From contig OX387606.1 of NCBI GenBank assembly GCA_947568835.1, positions 9,362,001 to 9,426,000 on the forward strand: a stretch of DNA of 64,000 nucleotides, given 5' to 3'. Numbering within the stretch: the stretch's first letter is position 1; each line of letters opens with the position of its first letter. The notes below the pieces were generated by a model that did not search any database, was not told the DNA's origin, and saw only the letters and a program-made list of their open reading frames with translations. Made by a program: the position numbers and the translations under genes. Of the stretch, positions 50,112-62,800 are shown one piece after another. This DNA is from Protonemura montana (lineage: Eukaryota > Arthropoda > Insecta > Plecoptera > Nemouridae).

Positions 50112-53100
50112 CGTCCGAGAGCCTGTATATTTACTTACGACAAGATTGATGGATGTCCAATGCGTGACAAGTTTCAATTAAATGCGACTTCCAATTTTTT
50201 TTATTATGTAATTTTTCGAATACCTGTGATGTAGATAGCGAGTATAATAACAAAGGCCGGAATGTAATTCGTTTTCTCCTAAAAGCATACCACCGGCTTC
50301 GCATTACCTTTAAGCACACGTTAAAAAAACACAAAAAAAAAACTGTACAGGTCAGGCCGGACATTACGCATTTGAAATTTTCTTTATAAAGAACAGTAAT
50401 AACCCGTTGCGAACAAATCTAAAATCACACAATCAAACGTTGAAATCTCGCGCCCCCGCGCCTACCGAAAAAAGAAAATCGCATGCGCGATTCTTTAAAA
50501 TCGTATAATGAATGCTAACATATGTTAATTACTTTGATGGGAATCTGTTGGGGGTGGAGGGGGGGGGGGGGCGACTTCGGTATCCTCTAGGAACAGGTCT
50601 TATCTCTGCGCAGGATCGCCACGATCGCCTCTCGGCAGCACGAGATAGCCAGCAGACCCATCAATCACTGGGGTCGTTCAGCGAGTATACACGAACACTC
50701 GCCAAAAAAACGCACGGCGCCGTCCGTGTACGCACAGCACGAATTATATATATAATAAAAAAAAATGGGTTATCATCGTTGTAATAATAACAATGAGTAC
50801 CTCGTGTAGGTATCTAGCAATCTAATCGGACAGAGGGGCATGTGTTTTCACATACCGAGCCGCCGATAGGGAAAGTCGGAGTGAACGGAAAAGACTAACG
50901 CATGGTTCAGTCGATGAGTGCGTGCCGACCATGTGAGAGTTTGTGTGCGTATGCGGGGTGGCTATGAACGTGCGTAGGCTGCTAGCTTTAATTACAGGTA
51001 ACACGCGTGTATCGGTTACGATATGCATGTTTTTTTGTTGCGGGCCTGCATGTTGCATTTAGTTCAGGAACGTTTCCAAATAAAAGAGAATACAAAAATA
51101 ACATATTTTGAAGTTAAAACATGTTAATATCGCGTGAAAATGTTGATAAATTAGTAAGTTTTCTTTGAAAGTTTTCTTTGAAGTACCTTAACGAGGGTTT
51201 TTTTTCACTGGCAAAAACCAGAAAGCGTCCGAACTGCACTGCGATTTTTTTCGCCTTGCCCCTGAACGCAGCCCGCAGAACAAACTTGGAACCGGCGCCT
51301 CCACCGTGAAACCCGTCAGGTTGACGATAATTTTCTCATTTTCTAGCATACCAAAAAAACGCGGAGTGGATGGTGCGAGGGGATGATTAAAAAGCTGTAA
51401 CCTCGCCAACCAGTTCATATCCGGGTTAATTCCGCAAGTAGCATGGGAGCTACTGTCCTGGCATGGTAAATCCGGTAATATGTGCCTAGGTAATGCTATA
51501 ACGCCCATCACTTTCAGGCTGTGTACCGGAGGAAGGTATTTTTTTAAATCCCATCATTACGACGTGATACTCTGCGCATCGCTCCCCCCCCTCCCCCCCC
51601 CCCCATCATCCCCTTCTGTGCCAAAATCCCTTCAAGCCTTTTTCATTTTGACAATTTTGCTTTCGGAAAGGAACGCAGGGCCCATGGCTGGCAATATGCC
51701 GTGACGTGGTAGAATCACCGGCATCGGGATCACTTCGAAAGCAGCAATCTTTTCCCCCTTTAGTACTTTACAAATTGGCACCCCAGGGCAAGGGCGATTA
51801 TGAAAATTTTGGATGCTAGCGGTTGCTCTTCGAAAATCTAAATCAACGCTCGGCACATTATCGACTTATTGAACGTTTTAGATGAGTTTTGGTAACTTTC
51901 TAAACTAGAGCGTAATTGATGTAAATATGCGTCGCTGGCACAGAAGATTCAACGACCGCTACACCGAAATGTTGTCTCAAATGTAAGTGTGCTACCTCTA
52001 AATGATTGCCAGTGACTTTCAGTACAAATATCCTCAGCGAAAATTTATGAAACGGCAAAAAAAAAACATAAAATAAAATAACCTTTATCTAATCGTATTC
52101 AACTTGCCTGACGTGACCGAAGGTTACAAAATGATAGTGAAACCTTTAACCTGTACACCATAACACTTGTGTATTTACAAAAGGCACGTTTTAATAATGC
52201 GATGCATTATTTAAACACATTGTTACAATTTAATCATCGAGATAAGAGACTGGCTTGGGCTGACGGTACTATAAAACTCTCCCCTTGCATGTGTACAATT
52301 TAATTATGCCAGGCCTACTCACTCTGTAAGCCCATACAGTCATCACAATCATATACCTACTGTCTACATAGCCCTGAGACAAATTTACTATTATCACATG
52401 TACAACAATATAGGAACCATATATCGATTCGTGAGGTAAATGTATGCACAGCGATAGTTTCTGTGCGTGAATTTAATTGAAGCTGTAGACATAATTGCGT
52501 GACTGAACAATGCAAACCAGCGCCATTTTACCTGTACTTGCAAGTGGCACGAGCTGGATCTTTTGGGTTGGATTCCCCGCATAAGTCACAATGAATGTGG
52601 AAGGATATTGAAATGCTAATTGGAATATGCAAGTAGTTAATTGAAATTCACGCAAAAAACGATGGGAGCGAGGATGTCTCGTATATGTGCGGCAAGAAAA
52701 AATTATATTAAAAAATAAATTTGTGCAGTCGATGGCTGCGAGAGTCGGGAGTAATCGAATTAAAATGTATCGATATGTCAAAATAAAATTAAGAAGATTT
52801 TCGGTTAAGGATTTAATTCGAGTAGGCGGATATGTGCAGCTGATCTCATTAGCGATGAAATAATTTCATTTCTGTGGGGTACCTCAGGGTACTGGATTTG
52901 CACGCACAGATCGGTGTATGTTATTCTAGCACCGTAGACGCTTGATATCACGGATTTGCGTATACCGATCTGTAAAATCAGTCTCCTCGCTCACACAATC
53001 CAACTCGAGCCCAACTTTATAGCGTTTTCACGTAAAACCTAGCTAGATCCGGTAAATTTGCCCTCCAATCCCCTTTGCAAAACTAGATTTCGGGCCAAGT

Positions 53101-55118
53101 TATACATAATTGAACTCATTCCAATTTGCCCATTGTTAAACATGATGTCTGCGTGCACGCGTGTGTGTGTGTGTACGCAGTGTTTTTACTGTTTACGCGA
53201 GACCACGCAGGACATAGCAGCAGCGTCCAGGATTCATAACGCCATACAAATTCACTGATATAGGGCATCAATTAAAAGTGATTCTCTCTGAATTCTGAAT
53301 GACATCCATTATATTATGAAATGCGCTACGTATAATATCGTATTTCCTTCTCCACTTTCAATGGTATACGTGTGCCACTGCCAATGTAAATTAGCTCTAT
53401 TTGTCCAAAGAATACATGAATGTTTGAAATATGAATAGAGAATATAATATATATTTTTTTAAACAACCCGTCTCTGAAACGTAAGCCTCGTTAAAAATGC
53501 TTCGGTATAATACTGTAAGAGAAATCTATTTTTATATTCAAAACATTTTCAATATGGTAACCATTAGACCATACAAAAATATCGCACAGCGGAAAATGTA
53601 AGTAAAATGAAATGGTATCCATTTAAAAATCATCCGTCAACCCACCTTCAGCGTGGACAATGACGTTCCTCTGCCTTACAGCTAATCGACACAACAATTA
53701 CATCATCATTTTAATCCCCACTATACACACACTACTCTGGTGCCCATTTGAAATATTAATTAATATTTTAATTAAAATTCCATCGAGAGAATGGCAGATC
53801 TATATATTCGGTAGCTGCAGTAAGGGCTAGCTATTATACTGCGGTTGTTTATGAATGGTGATTGCAGCTATAGCGAGCGAGCGGGAGCACAGATGACAAA
53901 TGACCAGGCGCCAGTAAGGCAGGTGTTAAACACTGCTACTGTTTCCCACCCTTGCCGACAAAACACCCCCCCCCCCCCCCCACCCCTGTCAGCCACCCCT
54001 TCAGTACGATCTACCGCGCGTGTGATTATATTCAATAAAACAAAAAACGAAGAAACGGTAGTATGCTCGTATTTGTACGGGAAATCAAGAAAATAGAGCG
54101 TATTTGACGGGCTTGTAATAAAGCGAACTCGTGAGTAAAGAAATGAAATAAACTTACAGATGTATTGTGTTTTATAATAAAGTTGTGACGCAATCTTCAA
54201 ATGGTTTTGTAATCCGTACCACCGACGTAGGTATACACATGTGCAATTGCTATTAAATTTCAAATATTATTTGCCCATTATATTATAATTGAATAGCATA
54301 AACTCGGTGCAGTTATGTAAATTTCTCTCTCTCTCTCTCTCTCGGTTACTTTATCATGCCTGGTACGTAATAATATTATCAGCCATTACTGGCAATTCTC
54401 ATCAAATACGAGATAATCGGGCACAACTGATTGACAGTCAAATATGACGACAATTATTATTATCGTCCCCAGCCCGACTATAATCAAACATCATCCCTAT
54501 GTAGATCGCAGCATCCCTTTGCGGCAGGCGGGTGTTCCGATGTGCCGACCAAATGTTTGGACAGCATATCGCCACGCTGTAAAGCAATCCATGCGACCCT
54601 CACTTCGGGTTGCAGACCACTGCTAGCCACTGCAGAATCCAAGGGATGAGTATATATAGGGGGCAGTGATTGTGCACCATGCACATATCCACCGGTGACG
54701 GGTGCAATTCCAAACTGATGATGACATTTCCCCATCATTACTCGCAGCCAATGTCGCGCCGTCCGCCGAACAAGCATGGGGACATATTGATGACACCATG
54801 GGAACAACTCCGAACACTTTGGTTCGTCGACAAAACCTGATAGATGCTTTCAGTACAACACGTGCTTGACATGACGTTTACCATGCCCCAACAATTGTCC
54901 TAGGTATGTATGTAATATGATAAGCACAACGATTACAAACTAATAAAATGTGCTGGCACACACACACCTTGTCACGCGCCAATTGTCATTAATCGTACCA
55001 ATCGAAACTTGTGTTTGGCGAATCTAACTAATCAGTCCAACAATACCCGATTAACGAGCCAGTTTTTGCAGGATACACTCGCGAAATTCCTCCCGGGCGC
55101 GAATGTTTTGTAACACAA

Positions 55119-55138
55119 CCCCCCCCCCCCCCCCCCCC
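55119..55138 (+). repeat. Poly(C) run of 20 nt
   Basis: Uninterrupted C tract after GTAACACAA. Confidence 0.95.
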
Positions 55139-55461
55139 TCTTTCACCCCCACAAAACAGCCATATATTTACAAAATACGCGGAATTGTTTTCAGCGCAAA
55201 TGTATTCGCTACCAAACAATGAACACTTTATCGTGTCGCGAATTCTATCGCGTATATTTTGTTAGCCAAATGCATTCGGTAACATAGATACATGCTTGGC
55301 TAGTTGAATGTGTTTGTGTGTATATAATATTGTTGCAATGTATGTACACGATTAATCTGTGAAATGAAATGTCATTGGAAAATGACAGAAGGTGGTGTAG
55401 CATTGTGTGCGAAGAGGAAAATGATTGCAGTTGTCAAACGAATAGCTGTAGTGCCAAAATA

Positions 55462-55495
55462 GGTTTGTGCGCACTATAGTTTTGTGCGCACTATA
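55462..55495 (+). repeat. 17-bp tandem duplication with palindromic core
   Basis: Two adjacent copies of a unit containing TTTGTGCGCACTATA, with a degenerate third start (TTCATGCACAC). Each unit contains the self-complementary TGTGCGCACT core, so the block can form cruciforms or bind a dimeric factor. Confidence 0.85.
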
Positions 55496-58103
55496 GGTTC
55501 ATGCACACCCTGAAAGGTGCACAATGAAAGTAAATAGTAAAGGGGTGTTACAGTTGAATTTTCAAGTCTAGAAACATAATGGTTCACAGGGCGCGCAAAT
55601 CAAGAACGGTATTTCGGTGTCATTTCCATGATAGCGCGTGAAAGGGAGGTAAAAACTAAGCGAGTGTGATAAAACAAATAGGGCCTCGGCTTTGCAGTTT
55701 GATTGGGGGTGGGTACCGGGGCAACACGTTTGGAGTCTGTACATATGATAACCAGAGACATGATAGCAAAAATATGCAAACATTTTAATGTCGCCCCATT
55801 GTTTTTATAGAGCCACAGCCACGCGAATATTGCCTATAATTTTAAAAAGTTTGAATTGCGTGGGCCTTTTTAATGTATTACATAATATCCGTACAAACTT
55901 TTCGAACGAACATTTGGAAAAAAAAAATATATATATATATATATATAAAGTATTCTCATTTATATTCAAAGTGCGTTTTACTACAAATTGAAACTGAAAG
56001 TATTATTCCCAAACATGTCATGCACACACACGAAATATATGCACACAATTGATTTTAATCGAGCCCAATTATACCACACACTGATTAATCAGCATGCCAC
56101 GACAACAAACATTGTTTCGAACATTTCTGCACCATAACTAGCTCGAATATAATATATATCCTATATAGATATATATACGCCGTATAGGCATACATTTTGT
56201 TATTGTTCCCGAATCCATACCAAAGCAGGGTGTGTATGTAAACCTACCCTGTAACCTGTGCTAGGCGTATACCATAGTTATTTAGTTTATAGAATCAACA
56301 CAAATAAGCCGCGTACGGGCACGGTAGGCGCAGGCACACGCACATAAACATAGTCGCAATTAGGGGGGCGAATGCAAACTAACCGCCAACAAATCGAAAA
56401 CCCGGTTCCAGAGCGGAGGACACGATCCCGGCGAACCAAGTTCCAAGCAGACGAACTTCGACTGAATTAATACAATTATTAGAGAGGGATGAAGGGGAGC
56501 TCTTAGCCCGCAAGGAGAACACCGGCACCTCCACTGGATAAGAGCGCTAGTTCAAAGTCAAGAGTCATCACATAATTATTGGGATGGATGTTGATACTAA
56601 GTGATCGACATTGGATTCCCTGTGGTTATAACATCGAGTTTAAAGTTAGCTATAAGCTCGATGGTCAAGCAGTTACCTATGATAGCAAAACTGAAGAAAT
56701 ATTTTGGATTTCACTTTGAGAAAATATGGTCACTAACATGTTGCTCAACTTGGGAAGTCGTTGCTACATCGTGAAATCATTAAAACAATAGACTTTACTG
56801 CTTTTCCTCGAGCTGTGTTCCAATTGCGTCCCGTTCAATTAAATGACACATGGACGGCGGCAACATATTCGTTTGTACTGGTACGCTGCTTTGCCGTGCT
56901 GTCAGATCGCATCTTCCCGTACCCAAATCTGTGAAAACTATTCGAACACGCCACTACGTTGACAATTCCACAATTTCAAAGACACCTAATTACTCCAAGC
57001 TTTGGTAGCGATTAATTCGCAACACTTTGATGACAAAGTTTTTTTTTATATTCGAATTCTACACGCAGACTTTAGCTTAGCATAAAGTCGTCGCACACGA
57101 GCAGAACACGGAAAAAAATATTACCGATTCTTTGATCTCGTTCGCTCTGCGTCGCTAATATACACGGCTGTAAGTATGAGCTAATTTTCCCTTTTTCATC
57201 CCACAGTATTTTTTTCCACCCTTTTCTTTTTTGTTTCATTTATCCGGGAAGGCTCGTGCTCAAAGACGATTTTTGTTGTAGCACGGATTTCCACGGGCAT
57301 CCAGACCGAGTGACTTCTCACAATAATGAAACCCATGCACATGTGAGCACACAAGATTAATTGTCATACTCGTATTATGCGAATGCATTTGAGTGGGGCA
57401 TAAGGGGTGGGTTGCGGGTGGGCACGAAAAGAGAGGGGGTTGGGGAAGGCTGCACTTGCAAAAAGCCTAATGGGCGAAGGGGGGAAAGGGGATGTTCTCA
57501 TTTCAAAGCTTATACACTATTGATTTTAAACTCGAGTTCTCTTTTTTTTTCGCCATGCGGCTATTATGTACACCACCCTTCTTCAGCTGTGTGCATTTCT
57601 AAAAAACGCATATGTTAAACCTGGAGGCAAATATTAATATTTCAGTATATTTGTTAGAGCTAGCTGCTGCTGTATACAGGGAGAACTGTTCCAGCTACGC
57701 CGGCGATATAGGGGTTTAATAATATATTATGCTCAAAAAACTTTTCAATTGAATAATGCTGCTATATATGGACGACGTTCGCAAAGCACTGTGCACTTCT
57801 TTCGCATGCGCTTCATTGAATATTATCACAAAATTTCATTGCACACCCTTTGGTCGCTAACAATATCGAAAACTGAGAAAACCTACTGTAGTAAAGTCTC
57901 CCTTTTTCGACCCTACTGTACGGCAATGTACGCGGCGAAATAGAGTCAGTTGGTGAGCGGCCGAGGAGATCAACAAAAACAAGTAGGCATCAGGGATTAT
58001 AACATGCATTAATCCAAACCCATGGTGAGTTTGTGGAAAATCAAATTACCAGCTTGATTGATTATCAACCGTCACGGTTCAACAGAAATGACCAATGGCC
58101 TGT

Positions 58104-58160
58104 TCCACAGAGCTAGCGGTCGAGCGCCGGGCGATAGAATTTGATTCCAGCTCAAGTAGG
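58104..58160 (+). repeat. tRNA/SINE-like fragment
   Basis: TAGCGGTCGAGCGCCGGGCG resembles a degenerate A-box region. It is followed, at a tRNA-like distance, by GAATTTGATTCC, which resembles a B box. No poly(A) tail or target duplication was found. It could be a tRNA-derived SINE relic or a chance match. Confidence 0.25.
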
Positions 58161-59703
58161 GATGGGAAAAAATTGTACACATACGCAAAGTAACTACCCT
58201 ACCTACGCACAATAAAAAAAGAACTGGCGTCTCTCATTTGCTTGAAATACTAATGGCAACATATGAAATATTGAACTGATATACCTTGGGCCTTTCTATC
58301 CCTTACTCATGCTAGTTCCATAGCGCATAATTATTTCAACGAGTGCTTTCTCTCCCTTCTGCATTATAGAAAACCTCGGTAGAATATACTATAGCGGCGT
58401 ACACCGTGGGTCATATATATGTACCAAGCTGCTGCTGCTACCTATAATATGCATGGAATATTTTCCTACAAAGTCCCATATGGTTTGTTTTCTATATGAT
58501 TTCCCGCCGCTTATACCTACGAACCTCTCTGGCGAGCGAGCTCTCAACACAACATCCCGATTTCCACACCCACCGAAACGACGTCAGAACAATTACACTT
58601 TGCCGTTTTTCATAATTCGAGAGAATTTTTTTTTTGTTTCCAAACACACAAGGGGAACAAATTTTTTATCATAAATAAATAGACGTCGGGGCGAAAGCTC
58701 CATTATGACGAGAGCGCGCGCTAGTACGTATACACTTGGTCGTCGGCGTCGGCGTCGCCCGCGAACAATGCGACAAAGCTAAGTGAATTATCGGAGCGGC
58801 CGGCAGTGCTCGGGCATATTGATTTAGCCGAAAAAATTTCGGCTACAGCCAATACCTACGTCGAGCCGCGTCGAGCAGCGCGATCGCAAGGTTGTTGTGC
58901 AATTTCATCCCCGCTAAACTGTAAATAAATCGAAAGACTGTTTCCTTCCTTCCGTCTATAATAAATATTTGCGCTCGCCGAATCGAACGGTGCACGAATG
59001 TTTTCCGCGTTTAGTGAGTCGAGGGGTGGAAAAGAATCCGCCTAGACGTCAATGCCGTTTATTTTAAGCGCAGTAGTGAGAGAAAAAGATTTGAAGATGG
59101 ACGGACAAGATGACAAGACGTGGAAAGCAAAGAAATTTGCAAAAAAATTTGTCCAAATGCTTTCACGCTTGATTGGTTCCTCGTGAGCGCGTTCGGTAAC
59201 TAAAAAGTTGTAAAGAAAATTAAAAAATCGGGAATGTCTTTAACGGAATATTAACCGGGTGTGCATGGCATTCTGTAACCTGTTAATTGTTTCTCGCGAA
59301 AGCGTCTAAAAATCCAGTGGTGCTCGCACCATACACCGAATGCCGCTTCGTAATCGTGCACAGAAACCGCCGTCCAAAACGAGCCATTGAAAACCGTCCG
59401 CCGCTCGACCCAAAAGTCGAGCCGACACCGAAAGTGAAATAGCCGTGTTTATTCGTCCCCGATAAAGTGATAATACAGAAAGCGAATTAGCGACGCGAGT
59501 TTGACGGCGTTTTCCACCCCCATCTCTGAACCCCGCGCCCATCAACCCCTCGTCGCCGACGTACACCAATTCGGGGCAACTTGAAATATTCCCAAATTAC
59601 CGGTACAGCGAAATCCCGACTAACAAAACTCATCTCCCCGCGCGCTGAGGGCCGTGGAGAGAGAGGAGAGAGCCAAACTAAATTAAATTTCCCGGTTTAG
59701 AAC

Positions 59704-59850
59704 ATGGCGGAACCAATCCCGACAGTTTTGGGCGCTCACCGGGGGTTCCTCGCCGATCAACGATGGGGCGCATATCCTTATGGTTGGTCGACATCCATCC
59801 CCCTAGAAAACTTGCTCATCCAGTCAAATGCACGACGCCGATTGGAGGTG
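59704..59850 (+). other. Candidate first coding exon in a GC-rich context
   Basis: ATG in a good context (GAACATGG) opens 49 codons, MAEPIPTVLGAHRGFLADQR and onward to ARRRLE, ending at a donor-like GAG|GTGAGA. The ~400 nt upstream is GC-rich with GA-rich runs, compatible with a promoter. The peptide matches nothing I know and no downstream exon was recognised. Confidence 0.25.
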
Positions 59851-62800
59851 AGAAAATTGATTAACTTTCCGTCGACGAGATGTGTGGGTAACATTTAGCG
59901 CCTCGGGGACGCTGTTAGGGTGGCGTGATGTGACAACGTCGCGCCCGCAAGACACCAAAATATGACTCTGACGCCTTAGCGAGATTGAAGGAAATGGAAA
60001 CGTGAAACGAATGATGAAAATAATTTCGGTGTGCCCATGTCTTCACATGCATGCCAATCTGTACAAGTTAATGCATTTGCGCGAACGCAATCGTGGCATA
60101 TATTTGAAAAACGGCAGATCCCGTCATGGCCGTCCACGAGACATCACATATACAAAAATTCCGAAAAGTATGGAATATGCAAAAACACTCTTTTATAACT
60201 ATAAATAAATATCGCGCTTGCACTTATGAATAAACTCGGGCGAGTAACTAACATTATCGCTCCAGACGACGTCCAAATAAATATGCGCCCGGCTATAAAT
60301 ACGTTTGCGGTCCTTGGTTCGGTGCTCGGTCAATAAGCACGGTGCGCGCCGACTAGTACAACTACAGTGTCCTCCGCAATGCAAATCGTACAAACTAGCA
60401 CGCGCTTTGTACAAAAAAAAATTGCACATCACGGCGAATCATTCGTAAACGTGTTCAGATTAGTTTTGCGAAGAGTTTTAGCAGCCGCGCGAGTTGCCAG
60501 CAGCCTAATAGTTGACTAATTACGACTTGTTGAAAAAATAAGCGGCCATGTTTTCGTCGGCCATAAACATTTGAACAGTCCATCACGAAATGTTTAGTAC
60601 CGCCTGCTGTCCGCCGTACTTCTGTGCCGTGAACAGGTGCTTGCATTATTGTTTCACAGGCAGAACACATTAAAATATCAAATCAATGCGTGACCCATTT
60701 TAAAAAATATTCTAGAAATAATATTTTTCGTCAAAAGCTTCATCCAACAAAAGTATACATTGTCCCTGCCAAGTGTCTTAGTCGTCCGAACTTTCAGTCA
60801 TTTTGATCCAGTACATTTTGGCATAAGCCTTTGGTCTGTCATGGTTTATCGGCACAACCTTATCTACAATTAAGCGAGTCTTCACAATCTCTCGCCTAGT
60901 TGGTCTTTCCTGCACCTACCTTCATGGGTAACGCGCCTAGCGACGCCGGCCCACGAGACCCACGAGGCTCACGGGGCACACGGGTTACCTCAACATCATC
61001 ACCACGAAGGTACCATGTCTGCAATCGCGCCTAAGCGTCTTCGTGACAAATTCGGGCAAGCTAGACAATGGCGAAGCGTGATGACCATTGTCTTCAAACT
61101 GTCGCGACAATGATGTTACTCAATTACGATCTAAAGAGGTGGGGAGAGGGTCATCACGAAAACATGTAATTATGACATGTTTATGCGCGACCCGTTCAGT
61201 TTTGGGAAACCAAGCTGCTTCTAAAAGCGCAAATTGAAGGGCCAAGATTTTAATCGAACTCTTGTCCTATAGAATTCCAACGATTATTTTCAGGTTTAAA
61301 CGCCGCGGGGGACGATGTGACAACATGTACGGAACATTGCTAAGATGATACTGGTAGAGGATTGGTGGCCGACACAAATGATTTTAGAACTTTAACATGA
61401 TGGTATGAGTATGCATACTTATTTATTTGATTTGAATATAATTTGTTCAGCCGTTAGGGGTAGGTGGGGGTCCGTAGGAAATGCAAGGTCATTGGACTGA
61501 GTTAAACAGCCCTTTAACATGTAAGGTTTCGCTTATCACAATAAAGAACGAAGCCAAAAGATAGGATGAAAACAATGATTTATTCAAAGAGATGTTAATC
61601 CGGCGGACCGGTGATACATTCGGAGGACCGAAGTCAACTGCCTCTCCTTGGGGTCGCAGCCCTTTCGGATCGTCTCTGTCCCTACCTACCTGCCCTGGTG
61701 GAGGGACAGGTTACTAACCGCACAAAGTGGCGGGAACGTTACAAACCTCTTTGGGAACAACTTATTTCAAGTAAAGTTTGTAAATGTCCGTGCATATATC
61801 TCGAAGAATGGCTGCGTTGTCGTTGAAAAAAATTATAACTACACCGAAATATCGGTAACTAAATCGTAAATATACAGAAATATCGGTAAGTAGTCAGTTT
61901 TCAACTATTCGGCGTTCGCTATAAATTACCGGGGCTAACACGTTCCGGCGCGAAGAGCGTCGCCGCTGGCGGGGCGTCGCGACGCTTGTTTTCGAGCCGC
62001 TGCCGCCAACAGGACCCATCCAGCATACAATTTTAAATCCATGCAAATGCACGCGGCGACTTTTCATCGTGTTGTTAACTGTTTCACGTGTTAAAAGTGT
62101 TAAAAGTGAGCAGGGTAGCATGACAATTTAATGTGACAATTTATAGTGGCAAGTGGAAGGAATTAATCACATGCTTTTTACGGCTTTTATACACACACAC
62201 AGGTCGTCGTATTATAGGTAACCGAACGCTGAAATGCCAATAGCGCGTATTAATCTGCTAAATTAAAAATAACTCATTGTACGATTAGTTCAATTATGCC
62301 ATCAAGCAATAGTTACGATATTTAATTTGTACATTTTTATCACCTGCTCTCGCCTAAGCATTTCGTAACATGAGTAATACGCTTAACTGATAGCGACGGA
62401 GCAAAGTTCACTTTGGTATTTAATATCGATTAAATACAGTTTTAATGAAGGAAAATATAAAAGCCTGCGATATCCGAACCCGCGTATTAAAAAAGCCCTG
62501 GCGTGTCGATGCAGTTTTCACAGTTTTCCTGAACATCAAGCCGGAAAAGTGCGCGCGGAAGAAAAGTGGAAATCCATTTTCGTTTGGTCTAGGCGCCGCT
62601 CGACCTAGACACCGTACATAAATTAAAATATCGGAACGGAAATCTCGCGTTACTCAATTCGCGGAGACCACGGTTTGATGGTCGCCCTAAATTTCCAACG
62701 GCAACGGAATGGTCAAAAGTCAACAACTTTCCAGCAAAATTTCCCTCTTCAAGAGTCATTTAACATTTTCACAATTTAGAAGCCCGTCAGGCTCATTCAA

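Larger units (their letters stand above)
46443..59700. other. Non-coding stretch with GC-rich patches
   Basis: No recognised gene over ~13 kb. GC-rich patches occur at ~47880-48800 and ~49270-49600. There is a 20-bp tandem duplication at 50072-50111, a 17-bp duplication at 55462-55495, and (CT)n at ~54324-54343 and (AT)n at ~55928-55946. G or C runs lie at 50559-50571, 51584-51604, 53966-53981 and 55119-55138. The open frames are isolated and unrelated to known families. Confidence 0.45.

Noticed and set aside
54484..54807. Minus-strand frame of 107 codons
   Set aside because: No recognisable motif or splice signals; overlapping frames on both strands.
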